A stretch of 64,000 nucleotides of DNA. Origin: UBA2185 sp964564625. GTDB lineage: Bacteria > Desulfobacterota > Syntrophia > Syntrophales > UBA2185. The position numbers were made by a program, and so were the translations under genes. The DNA lies in assembly GCA_964564625.1 (NCBI GenBank), contig CAZMBE010000014.1, positions 1-64,000 on the forward strand, read 5' to 3'. The notes beneath the pieces were generated by a model. It did not search any database. It was not told the DNA's origin and saw nothing but the letters and a program-made list of their open reading frames with translations. Of this stretch, positions 8,198-16,496 are shown one piece after another (position 1 is the first letter of the stretch; each line of letters begins with the position of its first letter).

Positions 8198-10606
8198 TCA
8201 TGGAACGTTTTTTCTTAGTCGGATGAACGTGAATGCCGAGAGAATATAGAGCACTAACGCTATCACAATAATACATTTAAAGCCACAACCTATGGCAATC
8301 AACACCGCTGCGGAACTTCCTATGACAGAAAAGAAACCATTTATGCTCCACGCCCAGGGGATGAGTGCATCCCTTTCTGCGGTGAACGTGCTGAGCCCCG
8401 AGGGGAAAGGGATTCCCATAGGAACGGCGAGAGGTGCAATAAGCAAGCTGCACGAAACCATTCTGAGCCACATGGGAAAGCCCGAGATGGCCTGCTGAAG
8501 CCACCGGTCGACAGAAAGGAACATGAGACCGGCAATGCCGATGATCAGTACGGACCAGAAGATGTATTTTAATTTAAGGGGACTCACTTTTCCCGCAATC
8601 AGGCTTCCTATCCCCGAATACACGAGGAATGAGCCAATGACAATGCTTGCGGAGAATACCGGATCGTAGAGGTAGCGTATGAATTGCTGCAGGATGGATA
8701 TTTCTAGAAACATATAGGCCATACCCAGAGAACCGAAATATACAAGAACAGATATGAGGCCTTTTCGCGAGGGGAGCGCGACCACGAGGGGAGCCAGAAT
8801 AAATGTCATGCCCAGAACAACAAGAATGCATGCCGTAATCAATACCAGGATATAGCCCCAGTCCAGGAAAGGAATAACAGCGCGGTTGGCTGAGTTGAGA
8901 TATTCTCGTAACATATTCATTTTAAAAAAATGAGAATAGAAAGGCCTGTCATCTGTGGCCGGTTTCACATAAAAAGGATACGCGCGGTAAAATTTTTCTC
9001 TTTCCTGTGATAAAAGACTGATTGCTGCATGATAGAAAAAATCTTCTTCCAGGATGTTAAACGTATTGGTTTCTTTTTCATCAACACCCGGGAGATAGGA
9101 TATATCGAACAGGCGGTTTTTGCAGAATTCCCTGATAGCCCATATGTCGTTACGATTGAACGCGCTGTTTTTTACCAGGAGCGTAGCAGTCTGCCAGCTC
9201 CTTATCATGACGATCGATTGATCAGGAACGTTGTCTCCATGTCTTTTCACGGACTCAACGGCCATAGCGAGAAGCTTGATAGTGTCGCGGGGGGGGTTCT
9301 TAATCCAGGTGGAGATGCTGAGTATTCCCCCCGGTGTGAGACGGTCCAGGCACAACGTTAGCGCCTCTGTTGTAAAAAAATAATTTTCATTCAGGGAGTA
9401 AACTCCGGCGGAAGCCGTACCCATAGACTCGAGAAGGCTGACATGGATGAGATCAAAACGTTCGCGTGTCCTCTGCAAGAAACCCCTCCCATCCTCGATA
9501 AAAACGCGGGTATTGGGGAAGGTATATACATTGCCGCTGAATGTGTCGTATGTTTCCTGCATCAGGCGAACAATGTCATCGTTCATTTCCACAACGGAGA
9601 TGCTCTTCGCTTCATGGTAGCGGGCGTTGAGAATTTCCGTCCCGGAGCCGCCGCCGATAATCAACACCTCAGGGTGATCCAATAGTTTGTAAGCAAGTGC
9701 GTTGGTCCGGTAATCCATAATGCGAATGTCATGTATAGCACCGGTAAACTCATTGATGGCACCGACGGTATTTCCATCCAGAAAGAGACCCTTCTGTCGC
9801 GGTAACGGGTATGGACATTTTAGACTCAGGTCGGGGAGATAATGATAGGCAGGGCTGGAAAGCACGGTGACAAGGCCGAAGGGGCCGAAGACTTCCATTT
9901 CTTTTTGCGCGTCCGTGAGGCTTTCGGCCTGAGAGAGATCTTTGAAATTGCTCATTGGGAGCGGAAGAAAGCGGAATAGAAATACATAGAGGATTATCAT
10001 CGCAATTCCCGAGATACAGGTAGTTCCCCGCCGCGTGCGGTTTGTACTTCCGACCATGGCCGCACAAAGTGAGATCAGTGAGATGATACACATGATTTCA
10101 TAAGGACTGACATGGAAAAAGAAAAGAAAGACGATCAGGCTTCCCACACCGGAACCTGTGAGGTTCGCGAAGTAGATTGTATGAATGTGATCGGAAGCTG
10201 CGACAAAACTTGTTCCGATACACAGGGCGCCTAAGAAAAAAGGAACGAAGACGGAAAGGCTTAAGGCAAGAAGGTGTATGATCTCTTGCGAGTGCCAGAT
10301 GATCATGAGTGGATTGAACGCGATGAGCCGGTTCAGATAGAGATTCATCCAGATTGACACTACGAAAAGGAGAGGACAGATGAAAAGCACGAAGGGAAGT
10401 CGGTTGTTCAGCTGTCGTTTAAAAAGAAAGATACATGTGCCACTTGACCCGAAGGCAAGTAGGGCGATGCTGATGATGAGATACGCGAAATGGTACCAGT
10501 ATTGAATGGAGAACATCTTGACCAGGAGAAGCTGATAGGAAATCAGGGAGGCAGATATAAGGAAGACGGAAACCTGAATGCGGACTAGTGGAAGGGTGGA
10601 GGCCAT
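8198..10606 (-). CDS. Membrane-embedded spermidine synthase-like protein
   Basis: 802 residues in three parts: six or so N-terminal membrane helices (about 1-210), a soluble SAM-type Rossmann domain (about 260-540), and another block of hydrophobic helices (about 580-795). The middle domain has LIIGGGSGTEILNA and VVEMND, the nucleotide-binding loop and acidic strand of polyamine aminopropyltransferases (SpeE fold), and IEDGRGFLQRT. Such membrane fusions are widespread but mostly uncharacterised; aminopropyl transfer is inferred. The start is only 3 bp after the pcm stop, so the two form an operon. The arginine decarboxylase gene upstream on the same strand makes a polyamine link plausible. 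Confidence 0.8.
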   Translation of the reverse strand: MASTLPLVRIQVSVFLISASLISYQLLLVKMFSIQYWYHFAYLIISIALLAFGSSGTCIFLFKRQLNNRLPFVLFICPLLFVVSIWMNLYLNRLIAFNPLMIIWHSQEIIHLLALSLSVFVPFFLGALCIGTSFVAASDHIHTIYFANLTGSGVGSLIVFLFFFHVSPYEIMCIISLISLCAAMVGSTNRTRRGTTCISGIAMIILYVFLFRFLPLPMSNFKDLSQAESLTDAQKEMEVFGPFGLVTVLSSPAYHYLPDLSLKCPYPLPRQKGLFLDGNTVGAINEFTGAIHDIRIMDYRTNALAYKLLDHPEVLIIGGGSGTEILNARYHEAKSISVVEMNDDIVRLMQETYDTFSGNVYTFPNTRVFIEDGRGFLQRTRERFDLIHVSLLESMGTASAGVYSLNENYFFTTEALTLCLDRLTPGGILSISTWIKNPPRDTIKLLAMAVESVKRHGDNVPDQSIVMIRSWQTATLLVKNSAFNRNDIWAIREFCKNRLFDISYLPGVDEKETNTFNILEEDFFYHAAISLLSQEREKFYRAYPFYVKPATDDRPFYSHFFKMNMLREYLNSANRAVIPFLDWGYILVLITACILVVLGMTFILAPLVVALPSRKGLISVLVYFGSLGMAYMFLEISILQQFIRYLYDPVFSASIVIGSFLVYSGIGSLIAGKVSPLKLKYIFWSVLIIGIAGLMFLSVDRWLQQAISGFPMWLRMVSCSLLIAPLAVPMGIPFPSGLSTFTAERDALIPWAWSINGFFSVIGSSAAVLIAIGCGFKCIIVIALVLYILSAFTFIRLRKNVP

Positions 10607-10609
10607 ATG

Positions 10610-11359
10610 TCAATCGTGCCTGCCAGTCAGAGGGACGAAACGTACGGGTATCAGGTTTCTGGTGGTTATCGCGCCGTCTTTGTCTTTAATGATCAGAATA
10701 AGATTCTGCACCATAAAAGAACCCCCTACCGGTATGACCATTCTGCCATTGTTTTTCAGCTGTTCCAGGAGGGGCGGGGGAATATGACCGGCTGCTGCGG
10801 TGACGATAATGGCGTCAAAGGGGGCATGTTCGCTCCAGCCGTAATAGCCGTCACCAATGCCGGCCTCCACATTATGGTAACCGAGATCTTTCAGGCGGGC
10901 CGCGGCAGATTTTGCCAGTTCAGGGATGATCTCTATAGTGTAGACCTTTTTGACGATAGGGGAGAGGATTGCCGCCTGGTAGCCCGATCCCGTACCGACT
11001 TCCAAAACCGTACTGTTCTTATTCAGATTCAGTACCTCTGTCATATACGCCACAATGTACGGCTGGGATATGGTTTGCCCATAGCCGATGGGCAGCGGGT
11101 TGTCATCGTACGCTCTTGTGAGATATTTCTCAGGAACGAATTTATGGCGAGGAACAGACTTCATCGCCTCGATTACACGAAGGTCTGTTATGCCCCTTTC
11201 CGCGATCTGGTTTTTCACCATGGAGGTTCTCTTATCAAGAAACTCCGTGTCACCGGGCTTTGCGGCAAAGGCACGCTGTTTTGCTGATTGGCTTAAGAGA
11301 GCCATTATGGATATGAAAATTAAAAAAGAACTAAGCAGAATCCTGGTAGTCTTGTTCAT
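10610..11359 (-). CDS. pcm: Protein-L-isoaspartate O-methyltransferase, exported form
   Basis: 249 residues. A hydrophobic N-terminus (RILLSSFLIFISIMALLSQSA) looks like a signal peptide or anchor, so the enzyme may act outside the cytoplasm, which is unusual but known for some bacterial Pcm proteins. The catalytic domain has RHKFVPE, PLPIGYGQTISQPYIVA and VLEVGTGSGYQAAILS, the signature blocks of type I PCMT, which methylates isoaspartyl residues with SAM to start repair of aged proteins. It is followed after 3 bp by the spermidine-synthase-like gene. The upstream Shine-Dalgarno is weak. No HtrA-type partner is in the same operon, though one lies 1.1 kb away. Confidence 0.92.
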   Translation of the reverse strand: MNKTTRILLSSFLIFISIMALLSQSAKQRAFAAKPGDTEFLDKRTSMVKNQIAERGITDLRVIEAMKSVPRHKFVPEKYLTRAYDDNPLPIGYGQTISQPYIVAYMTEVLNLNKNSTVLEVGTGSGYQAAILSPIVKKVYTIEIIPELAKSAAARLKDLGYHNVEAGIGDGYYGWSEHAPFDAIIVTAAAGHIPPPLLEQLKNNGRMVIPVGGSFMVQNLILIIKDKDGAITTRNLIPVRFVPLTGRHD

Positions 11360-11654
11360 ATGAAGCCATATTGTGGAAAGGGCGGATGGTTAAAAAATTG
11401 CGTCGCCGAATTTTTTCATGAGATACTGCGTTACTCTTTCATGGTTGAATCCGGTAGCGAGCGCACGGGTACCATTGTTATTCCTTAAGGATCGAAGGTT
11501 CTCCGCAGGTTACTGTGGAGAGATGCAATTCACATCGAGCGTGCTTCAAGGTAGTACATTTCAGACAACAACGGAAAAGAAGTGCGGCCTCACTAGCGAA
11601 TACAATAGACTATGCGTCCAAGGTTACGGCAATAGGTGTGATACAAACACTGAA

Positions 11655-12203
11655 TCAAAAAACAAATACGGCGGCGGCGATGACTGTAGTATAACCTCCA
11701 TTCTTCACTATTGCGGACTGGGTCACATTGCGTGTCCTGACTATCTTGCCGCTGATTTTAAATATCTCTTTCTTCTCATCCCAGCTTTCATCGACATTGA
11801 AATCAATACCCAGAGTGGACGCCAGCATAGCGGCAGCAAGGTCTTCGGCGTAGTCTCCGGCCTGTTTTTCCGTTTGACCGAATGCATGATGTTCGCTGAT
11901 ATACCCATACGATGTTTTATTTGCCGGGATGGCACAACCCACGGAAGCAGCCAGCAGCCGCTTGGGCTCGTTACTGCAGCAACGACTCAAGACGCAGAAG
12001 GTCAATCCACCTGGTATGAGGTTTTTCAGCCCCTGAGTTTTCGAGGTCATTTTGCAGCGTGGTGGGAAGATGCTTGATACCTGCACAAGGTTGAATTTCT
12101 CTATACCCGCATCCCTTAGGGCGCGCTCAAATGAATGGAGTTCATCTTTATGGGTACCAACACCTTTTGTAAAAAAAATTTTCGTGGGAACAAAATATTT
12201 CAT
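11655..12203 (-). CDS. pdaD: Pyruvoyl-dependent arginine decarboxylase
   Basis: 182 residues from ATG 12203 (GGGAGGCGGAGAC upstream). The start MKYFVPTKIFFTKGVGTHKDEL and the NLVQVSSIFPP motif identify PvlArgDC. The proenzyme self-cleaves between the two Ser (S43-S44 here) to leave a pyruvoyl group, which then decarboxylates arginine to agmatine, the first step of polyamine synthesis. Later blocks GYISEHHAFGQTEKQAGDYAEDLAA and HVTQSA-like RNVTQSA fit the family. Length is close to archaeal and bacterial homologues (about 160-195). The neighbouring spermidine-synthase-like gene suggests shared polyamine metabolism. Segments 11360-11654 and 12204-12485 on either side show no gene. Confidence 0.92.
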   Translation of the reverse strand: MKYFVPTKIFFTKGVGTHKDELHSFERALRDAGIEKFNLVQVSSIFPPRCKMTSKTQGLKNLIPGGLTFCVLSRCCSNEPKRLLAASVGCAIPANKTSYGYISEHHAFGQTEKQAGDYAEDLAAAMLASTLGIDFNVDESWDEKKEIFKISGKIVRTRNVTQSAIVKNGGYTTVIAAAVFVF

Positions 12204-12485
12204 GTCTCCGCCTCCCAAAAAAATCAATGTCCCCAAATCACAACGAGAGCCACCATGGTATCGTTAAAATATTTTCAGAATAGATAACAGGTACAGGACA
12301 AACACTAACTATTGGCCGTCTCATTATCAGCTTGTTGGTTCTATGTCAATGAAACCTTTGAAAGAAGTTTCACTTCAAGGCGTGAAAGCCTAAAATCAAA
12401 AAATGATTTATATAATCATTCAGTTACTGATTTTCCTTCGGCGCATTCTGTGGGCTCTGAAAGATTTTCCAAAGCTCGTACACAA

Positions 12486-13952
12486 TCATTTTGTTGATTC
12501 TTTTTTCAGTGTTGCAAAGAAGGTCGTTTCTCCTCTCTTGATTAAAAGCAGAATGGTTCCCTCCTGAGAATCCTTAGTCATTTCCGTCACAAAATCTTTC
12601 AGAGAGGAAATTCTTGCTTTGTTGATCTGGAGAATAATATCCTGAGCTTTCAATCCGGCATTGTCGGAAGGGCTTCCTTCTTGAACATTGGTGATAATAA
12701 TCCCGTATTTATCGGAAAGCCTGAAGTGTCTGGCCATCTCGGGGGTTATTTCCTGGACGGTCATGCCGTAGTGCTCGTCCAGTTTGCCTTTGCGGGCGAT
12801 CTCTTTCCCTTCTTTTCGTTCACCGATGATGACGTCAACCCCTCTTTCACGGCCGTCACGGATAACTTTCACAGCGGCCTTATCTCCGACTTTCAACGCG
12901 GCAACAATTCTCAATAAATCCTGGGTATTCTGAACTTTTTTCCCGGCAATTTCTGTAATAATGTCGCCTGTTTTTATGCCGGCTTTGTCCGCCGGGTCCC
13001 CCTCGAAAACCTGACCTACGAGGGCGCCATTTATATTTTTCAGCTTCATATTTGCGGCAATATCATCGGTGACATCCTGTACGGAAATCCCCAGCCAGCC
13101 CCGGCTTACACTGCCTTTTGATTTGAGGTCAGCGAGAATGCTTTGTGCCGTGTTGATAGGAATGGCAAAACCGATCCCATGTGCCTGGGCAGCAATGGCA
13201 GTATTGATACCGATAACTTCACCTGCGAGGTTAAAGAGAGGACCGCCGCTGTTGCCGGGATTTATGGAAGCATCCGTCTGAATGAAATTATCATATGGGC
13301 CCGAACCTATAACACGTCCTTTGGCGCTTACGATTCCCGCGGTGACTGTATGTTCCAGCCCAAAGGGATTGCCGATCGCAAAAACCCCATCACCAATACG
13401 TAATTTATCTGAGTTGCCGAGCTTCGCGACAGGCAGGCTGTTGTCCGGATTTATTTTAATGAGAGCGATATCAGTAGAGGGATCTTTGCCTTTGACTTCC
13501 GCATCGTATTCTTTGCCGGTAGCAAGCTTGACTTTAATCTTAGTAGCCTTATCCACAACATGGTTGTTGGTGAAGATATAGCCGTCGCTTGTAATGATAA
13601 ATCCTGATCCGAGACTCTGCCGTTTAAAGTCCCTTTCCGGTATATTTTCAAAAAATCTTCTGAAAAAATCATCCTCGTCGAAAAATCTTGGGAAAGGCAT
13701 ACGGCGTCCAAAAGGATAACCCTGCCGGCCTTTGATGATGGTCGTGGTGCTTATATTTACCACGCTGGGACTCAATGTATCCACCAGGTCAGCAAGAGAT
13801 GCCGGCGCTCCCGCTATCTTTCCCGTGGGAGCAGCAAAGGCTGTATCCACACCCGATGCCTTTGGGAAAAAAGAAAAATGTGCCGGATACAAACAACAGA
13901 TCAGCACCACAAAAAGAATCGTAAAAAAGAATATCTTAGGTCTCTTTGCCAT
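12486..13952 (-). CDS. degP: Do/HtrA-family periplasmic serine protease
   Basis: 488 residues. A signal peptide (about 1-40), a trypsin-like domain with the triad H131 (FTNNHVVD), D161 (STDIALIKI) and S235 (NPGNSGGPLF), then two PDZ domains (about 290-375 and 400-485; GWLGISVQDV and GIIITNVQEGSPSDNAG). It is the standard DegP/DegQ/MucD layout for degrading or holding misfolded envelope proteins. An LA-loop rich in Phe, Arg and Asp (FDEDDFFRRFFEN) is typical. GGGAGGTCC lies 13 bases before the ATG. Which of the three paralogue names applies cannot be settled by eye. Confidence 0.93.
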   Translation of the reverse strand: MAKRPKIFFFTILFVVLICCLYPAHFSFFPKASGVDTAFAAPTGKIAGAPASLADLVDTLSPSVVNISTTTIIKGRQGYPFGRRMPFPRFFDEDDFFRRFFENIPERDFKRQSLGSGFIITSDGYIFTNNHVVDKATKIKVKLATGKEYDAEVKGKDPSTDIALIKINPDNSLPVAKLGNSDKLRIGDGVFAIGNPFGLEHTVTAGIVSAKGRVIGSGPYDNFIQTDASINPGNSGGPLFNLAGEVIGINTAIAAQAHGIGFAIPINTAQSILADLKSKGSVSRGWLGISVQDVTDDIAANMKLKNINGALVGQVFEGDPADKAGIKTGDIITEIAGKKVQNTQDLLRIVAALKVGDKAAVKVIRDGRERGVDVIIGERKEGKEIARKGKLDEHYGMTVQEITPEMARHFRLSDKYGIIITNVQEGSPSDNAGLKAQDIILQINKARISSLKDFVTEMTKDSQEGTILLLIKRGETTFFATLKKESTK

Positions 13953-14026
13953 GATTATTTATTGGACCTCCCTGTAATGACGTTCTTAAAAAATTGTGAA
14001 GCGAAGCCACGCGATCGATAAATACA

Positions 14027-14051
14027 AACTGGGGGACTGTGTCCCCCAGTT
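14027..14051. repeat. Perfect GGGGGAC/GTCCCCC hairpin
   Basis: An 11-bp perfect inverted repeat (AACTGGGGGAC and GTCCCCCAGTT) around a 3-nt loop, in the gap between the htrA gene and the selenoprotein gene. There is no T-tract on either side, so it looks like a REP-type palindrome more than a classical terminator. Related GGGAC-containing palindromes occur at 22867-22913 and 62004-62043. Confidence 0.6.
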
Positions 14052-14143
14052 GTGCTCACCATACATAATGGTAAATCGTGTACCTTGAAAAGACATTTTC
14101 CTGTTTCATTTTCACGCCGATCACCTATCGGCGTTCACACCCC

Positions 14144-14350
14144 TCAACTGCCCCCGTAGCCGATTGTGACTTTCTTTCCCTCCACTATGACGGGAACCTG
14201 TCGGGCACCGCCTGTAAGTTTAAGCATCTCCTGCAATTTCGATGCATCGGATTTCACGTTTATATAGGTTGCCTTGTTTCCATACGCCGACCTGGCGTTA
14301 TCCGTGTAGGGTCACCCGGCCTTGCCGTAAATGAGAATCTCGTCTGCCAT
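14144..14350 (-). CDS. UXX-star family glutaredoxin-like selenoprotein (in-frame UGA = Sec13)
   Basis: Reading from ATG 14350 (GGGGGAGAAAA upstream), codon 13 is TGA (14312-14314) and the frame continues to a TGA at 14144-14146, giving 68 residues: MADEILIYGKAG-U-PYTDNAR, then NVKSDASKLQEMLKLTGGARQVPVI and a VTIGYGG end. This is a short thioredoxin-fold protein whose active-site Cys of CPYT glutaredoxin is replaced by Sec (UPYT), with the cis-Pro loop VPVI. It fits the described UXX-star selenoprotein group. A SECIS-like hairpin with an AGGUC loop lies 18 nt after the UGA. It follows the cyclic-nucleotide-binding gene by 16 bp, so the two are an operon. ORF callers that treat TGA as stop will miss it. 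Reductant and target are unknown. Confidence 0.88.
14284..14298 (-). promoter_or_regulatory. Bacterial SECIS element, apical hairpin
   Basis: In the mRNA (minus strand) ACGCC and GGCGU pair around the loop AGGUC. The loop begins 18 nt after the UGA; in E. coli fdhF the SECIS loop AGGUCU begins 17 nt after its UGA. Loop sequence and distance both fit recognition by SelB. Confidence 0.8.
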
Positions 14351-14366
14351 AGTTTTTTCTCCCCCG

Positions 14367-14852
14367 TTACATTTCAGTCAAAGTGGACAGACCTCTTTCG
14401 CCAACCAGAATGATCTCAGTATGGGTAAGACGGGTGGCGATAACTTTCGCAACGGCATGCATGAATTTAAAACCCAGGGATTTATCTGCCTCGAGGATTT
14501 GTCTTAATTTCGCAGCGTCAAAAGAGAGCAGTTTCGATTCGTCAATACATCGGGCGCCCAATCTGTAGAGATAGGGTTCCACAACTGCTGACCATCCCAA
14601 GGCTTCACCCTTCGTGACAATATCCACGGTCACCTGCATCGGGGGCCTGTGTGGGCCCACATACGTATCCATGACCATCAGGACCTTACCCTCTTCAAGC
14701 AGTGAGAGATATTTTGCCGGATCCCCCTTTTTCCATATCTGGACACCGGCTTTATAAGAATCTTCCGTGGCAATAGTCGCAAATTTTTTTAACTCTTCAT
14801 CACTAAACCCTTTAAAAAACGCGAATTGCTTTAAAATATCTACCGAAACCAT
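14367..14852 (-). CDS. Stand-alone cyclic-nucleotide-binding-domain protein
   Basis: 161 residues forming a single CAP_ED/cNMP-binding-like barrel (LKQFAFFKGFSDEELKKFA, GVQIWKKGDPAKYLSLLEEGKV, GEALGWSAVVEPYLYRLGARCIDESKLLSFD) with C-terminal helices but no DNA-binding domain. The phosphate-binding cassette is altered (GEALGWSAVV.PYLYRLGARC), so ligand preference is uncertain. It is immediately upstream of the selenoprotein and likely co-transcribed, suggesting a sensing or partner role for a thiol/selenol protein. The start has AGAAAGGAGGGATTG just upstream. Confidence 0.78.
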   Translation of the reverse strand: MVSVDILKQFAFFKGFSDEELKKFATIATEDSYKAGVQIWKKGDPAKYLSLLEEGKVLMVMDTYVGPHRPPMQVTVDIVTKGEALGWSAVVEPYLYRLGARCIDESKLLSFDAAKLRQILEADKSLGFKFMHAVAKVIATRLTHTEIILVGERGLSTLTEM

Positions 14853-15077
14853 GTGTCAATCCCTCCTTTCTGAAAAAAAGATACAGGTTTTGGTGTGTTG
14901 ATTCTCTCGCCGCTTTTCTACTGTTATAATAACAATCTTTTATGGGTAATGCCATAAAAATTATCATGCGGGGGGCTTTGCGAAAATATTCGGAAGAGAC
15001 ATATAAAAGTATTGCGCTTGTGGGAAAAAATACCTAAAATGCGGTAAGTATACATTACTTAGTGGGCAATCTTACGA

Positions 15078-16484
15078 ATGACAGCAAAGATCTGCGGTAT
15101 TAATTTCATGTCGAAAACAGGATCATATGTTCAATGGCTGTATGCGTTCCTATCACTTTTTTTTGGACTTCTCTTATGCGGGTGCGTGAGTGTTCCTGAG
15201 ACGATCAAGGATATCCAGGATCTCAAGCAGGATCACCTGTCGTATATCGATAAATCTTCTTACGATCGAGAGATTGTCACTGCCGATGTCCAAAAAAAAA
15301 TAGATGCTCATTATAACTCACTGTATTTTGAGCCGTGGCATCGGGAAAAGCCTTTTTATCAGATAGACATTATCGAGAGGGGATTTAAAAAATACAGAAA
15401 AAATTTAGGGTATGGTGAAAATGGGAGAAAGCATAGGAAATCATGGCTGAAAACGTTGACTGCAAGTGCCGACCTGGAAAAGTATCCCAATAGTGGTATC
15501 GCTGCCATTACTGTCGAGAATGCGGATGTACGGGTTCTGCCCACCCATAAGCCACGCTTTGCAAACGCGAGCTATTCACATAACGGATATCCTTTCGATA
15601 CCCTCCAAGAGTCCTCTGTGGCCCCCAATACGCCCGTTTTTATATCCCATACGACGAAGGACAAAGCGTGGGTTTTAGCTGAAACGCCCTATGTTGTGGG
15701 GTGGATGTCCGTAAGGAGCCTGGCATTTGTAGATAACGATTTCATAAAGGTATGGGAAACAGGCCAGTACGCGGTTTTTATAAAGGATAAAGTATCCCTC
15801 TATGATCCATACGGCCGGTACCTTTTCAAGGCTCCCTTGGGAGCGATGTTTCCGAAAATTGAGGAAGATGATACTACTATGACGCTTCTTGTAGCGATGG
15901 CGGATAACGACGGCAGGGCATATATTACAAGAGCGGTAGTGACAAAAGAAGCGGCAACTGCAAAACCCTTGAAACTGACGAATTTTAATATTGCGAAACT
16001 GGCCAACGAGCTGATCAATGAACCTTACGGCTGGGGAGGCTTATATCAGAACAGGGACTGTTCATCCCTGACCAAGGATATATTCGCTCCTTTCGGCATC
16101 TGGTTGCCAAGGAACTCTATTGACCAGGCAAAAGAGGGGGGCACATTCATAGAATTCCAGGACCTTTCTCCGGAAGAGAAGGAATCGATGATTCTGAAGC
16201 AGGGAATACCGTATCTTACCTTACTATGGCGCAGGGGTCATATTATGCTGTACATCGGAAATTATCAGGGAAAACCCCTTATTTTTCATAATATATGGGG
16301 TGTCAGAACGAAGGATTTGCTGGGCAGGGCAGGCCAAAGAATAGTTGGCCATGCGGCCATCACTACCCTCAACCCGGGAATGGAATTCCGGAATGATGGC
16401 GCTCCCGAAAGCAATTATGTGAACAGCATTCTGGGGATGACCATATTAGTAAATCCAAAAGATCCGGAAGTATTGAAACAATGA
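15078..16484 (+). CDS. SH3-domain NlpC/P60 lipoprotein (cell-wall hydrolase)
   Basis: 468 residues. The N-terminal helix ends LLLCGC, a lipobox-like site for lipid attachment at about Cys36. Two bacterial SH3-like segments follow (about 140-290; VRVLPTHKPRF, AWVLAETPYVVGWMS), then an NlpC/P60 domain with Cys in NRDCSSLTKD (about 330), His in RRGHIMLYIG (about 390) and the third residue in FHNIWG (about 410). This is the SH3b1-SH3b2-NlpC arrangement of D-glutamyl-dipeptide endopeptidases that trim peptidoglycan peptides. No clear Shine-Dalgarno marks either ATG 15078 or ATG 15108, and the latter gives the tighter signal peptide. Gap 14853-15077 shows no gene. Confidence 0.85.
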   Translation: MTAKICGINFMSKTGSYVQWLYAFLSLFFGLLLCGCVSVPETIKDIQDLKQDHLSYIDKSSYDREIVTADVQKKIDAHYNSLYFEPWHREKPFYQIDIIERGFKKYRKNLGYGENGRKHRKSWLKTLTASADLEKYPNSGIAAITVENADVRVLPTHKPRFANASYSHNGYPFDTLQESSVAPNTPVFISHTTKDKAWVLAETPYVVGWMSVRSLAFVDNDFIKVWETGQYAVFIKDKVSLYDPYGRYLFKAPLGAMFPKIEEDDTTMTLLVAMADNDGRAYITRAVVTKEAATAKPLKLTNFNIAKLANELINEPYGWGGLYQNRDCSSLTKDIFAPFGIWLPRNSIDQAKEGGTFIEFQDLSPEEKESMILKQGIPYLTLLWRRGHIMLYIGNYQGKPLIFHNIWGVRTKDLLGRAGQRIVGHAAITTLNPGMEFRNDGAPESNYVNSILGMTILVNPKDPEVLKQ

Positions 16485-16496
16485 GAGGTGGTGAAA

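Noticed and set aside
11392..11416. AAAAAATT...AATTTTTT inverted repeat downstream of the arginine decarboxylase gene
   Set aside because: Only A-T pairs, no stable stem, so not called a terminator.
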